A DNA stretch of 63,189 bases, taken from assembly GCA_012295275.1 (NCBI GenBank), contig CM022668.1:16668391-16731579 (forward strand), read 5' to 3'. A program made the translations under genes and the position numbers. Numbering within the stretch: the stretch's first letter is position 1; every line of letters starts with the position of its first letter. Below are positions 30,634 through 43,030 of the stretch, one piece after another. The notes beneath the pieces were generated by a model, which saw only the letters and a list, made by a program, of their open reading frames with translations, did not search any database and was not told the origin of the DNA. The stretch comes from Chrysomallon squamiferum. Its lineage: Eukaryota > Mollusca > Gastropoda > Neomphalida > Peltospiridae.

Positions 30634-33535
30634 CTGTAATAACATAAATCTTATTTGTTAAACTACTTTATAAATAACTTTCAAACTTTTAAAAAATATT
30701 GATGTTTTACTTTATGGAAAGGTGTCATTACTGCATTAATTTGTATATTGTATATTCTGAAGTAACAAATGACTAATTAACAAAATGCATAAATAAATAA
30801 ACTATTTGTTGAATAAGTGGATGAAAAAATCCCCATATAGAACATAAACTTTCTAGTAGTTTAATTAATCTTCAGTCAACATCGGTGACATTTGTATGTT
30901 TTATTTTAAGGGCATACAATGTGCATTTAGTAAAATATACCAGAATACAATCTCATATTGTTGACTCCAAATACATATTATATAAAGTGGATTTCAAATT
31001 TTGCAGAAACTGACATGAACATACAATTATTATAGTTACTTAAATTAAGGGGTGTTCTAGTGTGTTTTTAACAAACTTTGATATGAACAGAAGTATTTTT
31101 AGTCTTTTTTGACTTCAGATGCATTTTTCTCTTTATGTACTAAAGATGTGTGTCTGACTTACGTTTTGTGAGGAAATCCTCGGCAAACATAAGCAGAGTT
31201 TCGTAACAGAATCTTAGCTGTTCCGGTGTCTGAATCATGTTTTTACGTTTCTGCATGAGTCGCTGAGCCATGACCTGAACATCAATCATCCCACTGCCAT
31301 GTAACATCTCCTGCATCCCTGTGTAGATGAGAAGAAAAGCTCCACTCCTACCCACTCCACTTCTAAACATTCAATAAATAAAAACACATGTAACATCCTC
31401 CCCATCTGTAACATTTCAGTACAGTGTTAAAAACATAAGTTGAAGTCATGTCAGAATAAAGATAATTAGAATAGGAGAATTATTGTGGTAAATTATACAT
31501 ATCAACATAATCACCTTTCGTTTTTAATATATTTTGAAAATATAAATTAATTCCTATTTTAGAAGAGGAAAAACGAAAGCTCTTCGGTGATTAAAGTGGA
31601 GTTGTTTAAGTTTCTTTACAAATGTATGAGAAACACTGATATATTATATAAATAATTTGAACATTTTATGTTCACATAGTAACATTTGTAAGAAAAACTA
31701 ATCTCTGTATAATCAATTTACAACCTGTGTATCACACTCAAGACAAATCTGTGCTCTGTCTACGAAAGTACTTTCAAAGTAATGACATTGATTTTTTATT
31801 AATATTGTTCAAAATAAAAGTAAATCTCAACATACCCACAGTGGACCATGACAGGTTTCATTAAACTTCTCTGCTGTTTGTAAAAACTGTGAGTCTCGAT
31901 GATAAACTTTATCACATGATTGCGATTCTCAGGAAAACCACTGAAATAAAAAAAAAAACAGTCAGCTGTAACCTACATAAAGAATAAACTCCAAAGACAA
32001 ACTCAATATATATATAAAAAATAATAATAATAATTTGAAGTATACAAACTTTAAGAATAAAATAAATTTGAAATACACAAACTAAGACTGAAATACATTT
32101 GAAATCCACAAACTAAGAATAAAATAAATTTGATATACACAAATTAAGAATAAAATAAATTTGAAATACACAAACTAAGAATAAAATAAATTTTATATAC
32201 ACATATTAAGAATAAAATACATTTGAAATAAACAAACTAAGAATAAAATAAATTTGTAACACAAATTAAGAATAAAATAAATTTGAAATACACAAACTAA
32301 GAATAATGATTATTTGAATGACACAAACTAAGAATAAAATATACTTGAAATACTAAAAACAAAAAACAAACAAAGAACAAAATAATCCCAGCAGTGATCT
32401 GTGCCTCTCATTACAATATTATGTAAACTTTGGATGGTAATTACTAGTAAAGTATAATTTAAATTACAGCTATAAACTATTTAAAGTGCAACAGCAGCTG
32501 TAAGAATAAATGGTCAGTTAAAATTCTTTACATCTCTAAGTTAGTTTTATTCATTTGCATGACCTAACATCCCTCATAACTTAGCATTGACACAAAATAA
32601 TTTTTTACAAAACACTTGAATGACTTTATTTTAACCCTTTGTACCTTGAATCGTAATGTTTTCAGATACATGGAAGGTATATTTTTCTGATACTAGACTG
32701 ATCAGCCCTGTGATTAATCATATTATGATTAGAGAAATACACCAGTTATTTTTAAACTGTAGTATTTGGTTGTTCAATATTAATTAATGGCAGAAGACAA
32801 AAAATACATTGGGAAAATGCCAAACAAATTTAAAGTTTTTAAAATCTTTGCTGATGCACTTTAATTTGTCTTTGTTACCTGACAGGCCAGTTCTTGTACT
32901 GTAAATGAACCACAGTTCTTGCTTGTTTTGTCTGAAATTAGAGAATAAAAAACCAGATAAAGTAATTTAATACTGCAGAACATCTTTCTGAGAAACTATA
33001 CAATATTTAACAGGACTGACATTAAATATATTGTGATAATTTGGTCATTCTATCTGTATATTAATTACTTACCTCAGATAAATTAACATTTAAAACACCT
33101 CATGTGAGTGTAAATCTGTTATTGAAATTAAATACACAGTAACGATTTCCATTTTTTATCTCTGAAAGTTATGACATGAGATAAATTATATTTAAAACAG
33201 GTGATAGACAATAACTTCTCTCATTTCCAGTTTATAGCACTATGTTATTTTTTTTTTTTACACATTGTAGTTGAAATAACTGACAATAAAATAATATTGT
33301 TAGAAATAATGAAAGTGTACCTCTGAGTGTTTTAGGTAGATGATTCTCTCTGTCCACAGCTCTTTGTACTTGACACTCTGCAGTGTCAAAACCACTGGAC
33401 CGTGTTCTACAGGTTTGCTCTTCTCCGTAGGCCAGTAACACGGAAATTTCTAGTAAAAATTAAAATTAATAATAATAATTACAACAACAAGAAAAATAAC
33501 AACAACAACAACAACAACAAAAATAATAGTAATAA

Positions 33536-33567
<32 letters not shown>

Positions 33568-33732
33568 ATAGTATTAATAGTAATGATAATAATGACAGTA
33601 ATCATAACAGTACTAGTAGTAATAATAATGATAATAACACTTAACAGTAATAGCAGTAGCACTAGTAATAATAATAATAAAATTAGTGAAGCTAACTAAT
33701 ACAACCAAAGAAAGAAATGATGAAAACCTAAC

Positions 33733-33763
<31 letters not shown>

Positions 33764-35853
33764 ATAATAAAACATCTACTCTCATAGTTAAACCCTGTAT
33801 TATTACTACTACTAATTAGTTATAGAAAAAACAACAAAAAAAAACACCATTATTACTGGTGTTAACAACCTTTCCTGTTTCATATTCACTAGTGATCATG
33901 ACAATCACTTCCACACCCTGTTCATGAACCATGACCCAGAAATCATTGACTGTGACTGGAATGGGAAACTGGGTTGCAATGAACTTAGGACATGATGGAG
34001 CCAGATCCTAAATATGAAAAACAATAAAAATTAAAAAATATATGTGTACACGTACACACACACAAGATAAGGCCATGATTATATTTATATCAGAAAAGTT
34101 ATACAGATATTTTAATTAATGTTTTTCCTCTTTCATAGATTAAACTATGATTTTACTTTTATATCTTTTGTTTTTCATATTCAGGATCAGGATCTATTTT
34201 TTATGGGTTAAACTAATGATTTCATACTTATTTCATTAAGGCATTCAATTATTTATTTATTTTGAATGTATTTCTTGTTTTAAACCTAAGTATAAGTTAT
34301 TTCATTATTATTTTTGTTATGTATGTACATATATAACTACTCATAAGTGTTTAAATAAAAAATAAAAAAAGACTACAGCATAAAATTTAGAGTCAAATAC
34401 AAACACATATTCACGATGACAAAGTGAGAACTTACATTTATCCAGCTAGCATTGATATAGTCATCTTTCAGTGTTGTCAACATAACTCTAGTCTCGTCAT
34501 CTGTAAATAACACACAAAATATAATTTATCTTTTTAAATAAAATATTCATTAAGTTATTAAGTTGTAATTGTATGTAATGTAAAACTCTGACAATGAGTT
34601 ACGTCTGTTTGATCTATTCTCTCTAATCTTGTGGTAACCGCTCAGGTGTTGGAGTCAGTCGAGACGAGTCCAGTTGTCACAAACAGTTTTTGTCATCATT
34701 ACAAGAAAAAAATCATAGAACACACATTTTATTAAAACTAGCATTTATCAACTTCTGTGCAAGAAAAAACTTCACAGAACACACATTTTATTAAAACTAT
34801 CATTTATCAACTTCTGTAGAACACACATTTTATTAGCAAAACTTCAATGCAAGAAAAAACTCAGAACATTTTAAAACTAGCATTTATCAACTTCTGTGTA
34901 AGAAACTAGCATTTATCAGCTTCTGTGTAAGAAAAAACTTCATAGAACATACATTTTATTAAAACTAGCATTTATCAGCTTCTGTGTAAGAAAAATCTTC
35001 ATCAAACATACATTTTATTAAAACAAGCATTTATCAGCTCCTCTGTAAGAAAAATCTTCATCAAACATATATTTTATTAAAACAACCATTACTCAACTTC
35101 TATGTAATAAATAACTACATCAAAAAAGTTAACAAAGAAGTTATAAATTATATCTATTTGATTTACTATTTTTATCACAATCTATAGAAGTTTTAACATG
35201 GAAGTTAAGTTATAAACATTTTAAACTGTTTTTGTATCTGTTTTTTAAATTAATACCTTCATGATTTGACTTTCCTTGTATCAGCAGTGACAACCAAATC
35301 GATCACTTAGTCATCAGTCCAGATCTTATCATCTACTTTAATTTTAGTTGAAAATAACACCTGTCTCAACACTGAAGAGGCTGAGGAATTAAATGAACAT
35401 GAAAATGAGTTTGAAAGAAAAAAAGGATTTTGACTCAACTTACATGGCATGATGTCTGGGTCTCGGTTTTTCATTGGGTAACATCTTGCTATGGCTATGG
35501 AATGTTTCTTACTACAGTGGTCCTGACTTTCTACAAGTTCCTATAATCAATTAACAAGCAATTTCTCAATAACATCTCAGTTTTATTTCTGAATTTGAGC
35601 AAAATAAACATTAAAATTATGCATGAAAGACATAAAACACTTAAATTTAATTTCTACTCGGTTTCTAAATACTTCTACAAGTAATTAATATTATTAAAAA
35701 TATTATGTGCTTCCAAACTTTTAAGAAACAAACTTCATAATTTGTTCCTTTAAAGAACTATAAATCCTGTTTGACTGTTTATGGCTAAAAAAAATTATTA
35801 ATAGTTCAGAAAACATTCTCATGGAAATGGAAGAACCAATAATAATAATAATA

Positions 35854-35907
<54 letters not shown>

Positions 35908-38900
35908 TAATGTACATTATATTTTGAACAAAAGAAAAGACATTAATGATTGTGTCATTAATTTTTTTAAATATGATTTTAAAATGTTTACCTTCCATAA
36001 AAGATCCAGTTTTGTCTGACCAAATACATTGGTCATTCCAAGTTCATCAACAGTTTTGCCAAAAGCTTCCACTGCTGCCACAAACTGGTTCAGCTGAGAG
36101 CCTGTAGGGTAAGGATCTTTTGGACTCTCAAAGAATTCCTTATTCTTCTTTGCTTCTTCCTTCTGCTGCTGAATCTCCTGTGCAGTCAAGATTTTAGGAG
36201 CAATCTGAGGAGCAGGAATAGCAGACTCCTTTATGCTGTCAGGACTAGATGAAAGGAGTTCATCCAGTGAAGAACTTTGTCTAGAGAGACTGAAGGAGAC
36301 AGGAACATCTGCTGAACCTGCTGGCTTGAATGAATCCTGACTTTGTTTTGACTGTGAACTTCCTGATGTTGTTGATGTATAAGAACCTGAGGCCTGCTGT
36401 GGCTGCAGTTGTTGTTGGGACTGTTGTTGTGGTTTTAGCTGTTGTTGCTGAGTCTGCTGTTGTATTCCTACAGGAGCTTGTTGTGGAAACTGAGAACTGA
36501 AAGAAGCTGGAGAGTTCACTGCTGACTGAGAAGTAATTTGTGTTGGTTGTAGAACTGTCTGGAAAGATGTTGGTATTTGTTGTGGTTGATTTGTGTACTG
36601 GTGTGCTGGCTGACTGAACTGTCCTGTTCGTTGAATGTGAGGGACTTGATGTGTCTGGTTTGTTGTGCACTGTGAAGTGGACATCTGACTCTGAACAGGA
36701 GGCTGAGTTGCAGGCGCTGCTGGTTTGTTCTGGAATGTTTGGTTTGGAGTTGGCTGATAAAACCCTGCAGGACAAACTTGCTGGATCACTGGCTTATAGC
36801 CTGGAGCTACGTTTCCTGCAAACTGCTGAGTAGACTGGTAAGGCTGCTGGTAAGGCTGTTGGTAAGGCTGCTGGTAAGAAACTGAAGAAATTACTTGTGC
36901 CTGAGTCACTGGTGGTCCCCGATTTGGAGAATTTGGAACATAAGAATTGGAATTGTAAATGGGCATATTCTGACTTGGATTTACAGACACTTGGGGAATC
37001 ACCTGACCTGGTCTCTGAAGTTGTGGATTATAACAAGACTGACTGGGTGGTAACTGTGTCCATGTTCTAGCTGTCTGTGGTTGATTCTGTTGGCAACTCT
37101 GCTGATGAGGGATGTTACTCCCCATCACCACCTGATTTGGCATCTGATTTCCTGCTACATTCTGATAGTTACACTGTCCAAAAGCAGATCCATAAGCAGA
37201 TGAGACTACATTGTTTTGGTTGTACTGTCTATAAGCTTGCTGATTCTGTGGTGCAGGCTGGACATTTTGAGAAATACCAGCATATTGTTGACCACCAGGG
37301 GGTTGTTGTGTAACAGATGTCTGTGCTTGCACTTGGTAAGGCTTTGAAGCTAAGGATGTTACTGTGCACAAGCTGGTGACTTGATTAACTACTGGAAACT
37401 GGTTTTGTTGTTGGATGTTTGGTTGTACAGGTTGTTGTGGTTGTTGTACTGGTGGTTGTAGTTGTTGTCCAGATTGTGTTTGTTGTACTGGTGGTTGTGG
37501 TTGTTGTCCAGATTGTTGTGTTTGTTGTACTGGTTGTTGTGTTTGTTGTACAGATTGTTGTGTTTGTTGTACTGGTGGTTGTGTTTGTTGGTTGTGTTTG
37601 TTGTACTGGTTGTTGTGTTTGTTGTACAGATTGTTGTGTTTGTTGTACTGGTGGTTGTGGTTGTTGTCCAGATTGTTGTACATGTGGTTGTATTTGCTGT
37701 ATGGGTAGTTGTTGTACAGGTAGTTGTGTTTGTTGTCCAGGTTGCTGTGTTTGTTGTATGGGTGGCTGCTGGTAAGAGACTTGAGAACTGGTTTGTGATG
37801 TGTATATCTGCTGCTGATATCCGTGTGGGATCTGTATAGACTGTATGTTGTAGTATCCTGTGTTGAGACTGGCACGAGTACTGACTGGGACACTAGCTAC
37901 TGGTCCAGGAAGAGTAGTCTGCTTGGTCTGCTGACTGTAAGTATTTGACACAGCTGTTTGATAAGATTTTGCTGTCTGGATACCAGTGACTGCCTGTTGA
38001 TACTGATTTCCTTCCTGACTCTGAGACAACGAAGGCTGAGTTGGAACAACTGACTGCTGTTGTGATCGAGGTTGTTGATATTGCTGCTGAGGCTGTTGAT
38101 ACTGCAGTGGCTGTTGTTGAGGATGTTGATATTGCTGTTGTTGTGGATGTTGATATTGCTGCTGAGGTGGATACTGTTGAGACATTTGCTGAATGTAGAC
38201 TTTGTCTGTTCCTCCAGTGTAGTTGTGTTGATGTGAACTCTGATCATTAGGAGATTCTTTCACTGGGGAAATCACTGGAGTCACTACAGAAGACACTGTG
38301 CTTGTGCTGTCTTGTCTCACATTCTGCAGAGGAACATGGGGATTAGGAACTGTCTGTGGATGAGAGGTCTGGTTTCTGAGTGACATTGCAGCAACATCTG
38401 GCATCTGATTCACAGGAGGCCTGACCAATTGCCCTACAGTATTCTGTCCTGGACTGTAATAACCTTGTGATGCATCAGACTTACCAGAATCAGGATACTC
38501 CTGTTCATGTTTCGTCTTGCTGTAGAACTCAGGAGGCAGTTTGGCTAACTGTGCAGCTATTTCAGGAGGTAGGTTAGCTGTGAATTCTGTCTGACTTGAT
38601 GGAGAACTCCCAGGTGCAAATGTAGGCTGCTGGTGTATGTCAGGGATAGAAGTATCACTTCCCATTTTCTTAAAAAAGCCTTGTGGCAATTTAGCAAGCT
38701 GAGCAGTTAACTGTGGAGGTAAATCTTGATCAGGCTGTTGACTGGTCAAAGGCGGGTCCACAGAATGACCACCCTCAGGACAACCAGATGCAAGACAGCT
38801 CTGAGGTAATAAATCGGGTCCTGGTAGAGGACTGCCAGCCTTAGGACCAAATGTTGCTGGTTTCATGAAAGGGAGATAATCTTTCAGTCTAGGGCCATCA

Positions 38901-41900
38901 AACGCAGGCAATGTTGGCTGTGCAGGAGACGCACCTTGTGACTTTGTCTCACCTGCAGGCTTTGGAGCAGTTGGACGAGATGGAGGTGGATCTAAATTAA
39001 AATATAAATTGAAGATTATTTATTTATTTCCCAGGTCTAACTAAAGTCTATCTATAAGTGTAGTTACATAAAAAATGATTTCATTATTGTTATTTTTAAA
39101 CTACGCAATTAGTTAAATTAGATTAATCAGCACTGATACAATTTAGTGTATTTAGTTGAAAAAAAATCTCTTAAGCCTGCAGTATGTATTTTTCTGTATT
39201 ATGTATATGGTCTAAAATCAAATATTTCTAAATCCTAACAGAAACTTTCTCATATAATATTATCAAATAAAATGAAAGACATAAAATTGTTTAACAAAAG
39301 ATTTACTTAAACAGCTGTGAAATGTTATTAAATATGAACAGACAAAAGCTTAATAAAACAACACAAACCTTTTGGAGCAAACCTGGCTATAATCTGATCT
39401 CTCTCCTCTTTCTGCACCTTGCACACACTTCTACATCTCTGCAGCAGTCGACTGACATTTTCCTCCAGCTTCTTGTAATACTCAAGTCCCTCAACTGACT
39501 TGGCCAGCAGATCTTCATACACCTCGTATGATGTCATCAACTGTTTTATTATACGCTCTCGTCTGAAAGTCAAAGCAGTCGTTGTTGATTACAGCAGTCT
39601 TCAAAGCAATAAAGTGACATTAAAATGTACTGCTGTTACAGTGATAAGGTGTTTCATAAGCCTAAACAACCACCTGGATTGTGCGCTATAGTTAATCTCA
39701 TCACAATCACATATAATTATTTAATTTTTTAAATAATTATTTAATAATTATTTAATAATTCTGTATTGACCTTAAAATATTTTAAATTATTAAAGGTGTC
39801 TAATTTATTATAATGAAGTACCTAAAATAATGCTACTACTAATAATAAAAATAATAAAAATATAAATAAATCTGTTTAAATTTCATGAAGCAAAAAATTC
39901 AGTCTAACAGATAACCACATTAAAAAGGAATTTTTTTATACCTAGCAGTTGATTCATTAACTGCTTTCCTAATTGTAGCATATCTGGCATTGTAATCTGT
40001 TAATGCTCGTAGTATATTGTCCTGTGCCATGAGATTCTGTCCAATGAGGTTGACCAATGAGTTGTGTTTTTTTAATTGTTCACTGAATATCACCTGCAAC
40101 AAATATTATTTGATTTAGTAAAGGTATACACAACAAGCACAATTTAAACATACATATATTTATAACTTCCTTATTCTGCTTTCTTCATTCACATTTATCT
40201 TTCTGTCACTCTTTCCCAACTCGTTCATGCATGATAAAAAAAAACTATTTTATAAATGCTGCTGATATAGTAAAATTTAACGTATACAATGACTAATATA
40301 TATGTATATATATATACACCTCCTTTGGGTCATTTTTCTGTGTAACAAGAACATTGGTTATGTCATCGTTCTGGAGATTATCTCGTAACTGGTCAAGAAA
40401 TGACTGTCGCTGGCTCTTCATTTCATCTATTTTAGACAACAGTCTTCTCAGTTCCTGAATTACTGCTTCATCCTCTGGATCTGTTAACAATAAATGTTGG
40501 TATAACACTTTGATACACAACTAAATAGAAAGATTGTTAACCCTTTTAACAATAAATACTCTGGTAACAACTGGGATGTTTGTTAACCATAGAGAAAACT
40601 TACCATGCTCCACCCTTTCATGTTCCTAACCACAGAACTATAATCCATGCTTAAATTTAGGATTAAAGTTTTTTTATCACAAATACCCTTTTACTTTGTA
40701 GAAGCAAACTAAGAAAAAAATGATCATTTATGCTAATTTGTTTGCTTTATGTCTGTGAAATGGTTAAGTAAAACAAAAACACTTACAGAATTATGATATC
40801 AATAGTCTACAAACACATTTTCTGGAAAAGGTTTCTCAAAGCTAATTTATGAAAAATAAGAATAAAACAAAAGATTAAATTACTTTTTGCTGGTTCAGCA
40901 TTGGGCAGAGCTTTCTGCAGCTGTTCTGGGGGTCCAGCAAGAAGTTTCAGATTCATGATGTGATTACTCATAGCTTGGTGTAAACTCTTGTTTGACTCAC
41001 TGCCCTGTTTGTGCTTCTCCAAGTGGGCTTCACACTCTTTCTTCATCTCATCCAAAACTATGTTTGGTGTTTTCTTACCAAACAGTTTCTAAAAGAATCA
41101 AATCAAACATCTTCTCTGAACAGTAATTTATTAATAAGTCAGAGATAATAAAATCCTGTATTCAATTTATTACTTCTGCTCTTTCTTACAACTAATCATC
41201 TAATGTTGTACTTAATTTAGCTGATTTAATACTGCAACAATTACTCCTAAGGTTCGGAGACAACAGACAATATCAAGACACTAACTTTTCATATATATAT
41301 ATATATATATATATATCTCTCTCTCTCTCGCACGCACACAAAGCTTAGAAAAGAAATATTTATGTTTAACTGTATTTATACATGCCAGATGAATGTAACT
41401 GATTGTGCTGTATTTTCATTTCAGAATTCTAATAACAAAATATTTTATCAAAGAGAATTACCTCATACTCTTCCTGTTGTCTGAATTCTTCATCCAGCAA
41501 TTCCAGTATCTGTTTGATGTTCATTTCCACATCCACAGCAATGTTTGATACAGCTGATTTTTTTTGTAAAATAATTAGATATAATGTCATAAATAATGAA
41601 TAACTGATTTAGTCATAAAAATTTAGCAAGAATCTTCACTGATAAATGTATTATCAAATATTTTACAGTCATAAATTAACAGTAAACGATACAAAATTGT
41701 TAATCAAAATACAGGTTTGAATTGTTTTATCCAACTTTTTATACAGCTTATACAAACAGTTTACAGGATTTTAATGTAATATTTTTAATAATTTATACAT
41801 AAAATAAAGTTTGTGTATGCAAAACAATCTCAAAATTATAAGATATTACTATTTCTGCTGCTCAGAAAAAATGATGGATTTTGGAGATTTTCAGATTTTT

Positions 41901-42971
41901 GAATTTATGTTAATGGATCCTCAGGATTTACTTTCAGATTAACTAGTTTGGTTTTCTACACAGTATAAATAAAACTGTTTGTAGATTCACCTGACATGGA
42001 ATCTGTGAGCTCTCTGATGGTGTTTTTTCGAACACTCATTGCTGCACATTTCTCAAGTAGTTCTTGTGGTAACCGCTCAGGTGTTGGAGTCAGTCGAGAC
42101 GAGTCCAGTTGTAATGATGACAAAAACTGTCTGTGACAAGAAAAAACTTTATAGAACATACATTTTATTAAAACTAGCATTTATCATCTTCTGTGTAAGA
42201 AAAAACTTCATAGAACATACAATTTATTAAAACTAAGCATTTATCAGCTTCTGTGTAAGAAAAAACTTCATCAACATACATTTTATTTAACACAACACTC
42301 TTTTAATGAGGTACTCAGCAATGTTTCAACTTTCAGGATTATGAAATATCAAAAAAAAACCATTTTTCTAGTCATCACAGCTGCATTCATTTACAAATAA
42401 TCTTATGAATGGTTTCTAAAATGCTTTCTGATGTGACTTTTGTATTTTTAAATCAAGCAACCAACACTACTTACTCCAGTTCCACACACTTGTTCTCAAC
42501 ATCACTGCTGACACTTCTTAACAGCTTGGCCTTTTCTTCACTGTGAACAAACAATGATATTTATTATCAAAATATACACCCATTAAAATTGTTTCAATAT
42601 TACTATCAGCTGAATGGCAGACAATGATAATCTTTTCAAATGTAACCCATTTACGCTTTGAAAACAGAACATATTTATTCACAAATCACTAGTCAGTGGC
42701 TGTGAGGGAAACAAACAAATGGAGCACTGACAGGCACTGATTACAAGTTATTTATACATCAGATTAAACAGTTTATAATCAATCAGATGCACCATTAATA
42801 CATTTTATAAACTGTTGTTTATTTTAACAGAACTTAATTTAAACAGAATTTTCATTACTTTCTATGTAATGTTATATAGTAGCATCATTAGTACTACCTT
42901 TTATAAAATTTGATTTAATATATACCAAATTTTATAGAACTAAATTTAAACAAGTTTTTTATTATTTCATA

Positions 42972-43030
<59 letters not shown>

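Noticed and set aside
37415-37839. Plus-strand Cys/Val/Leu-rich frames opposite exon 18
   Set aside because: Antisense shadows of the CAA-rich Gln repeat of PTPN23.
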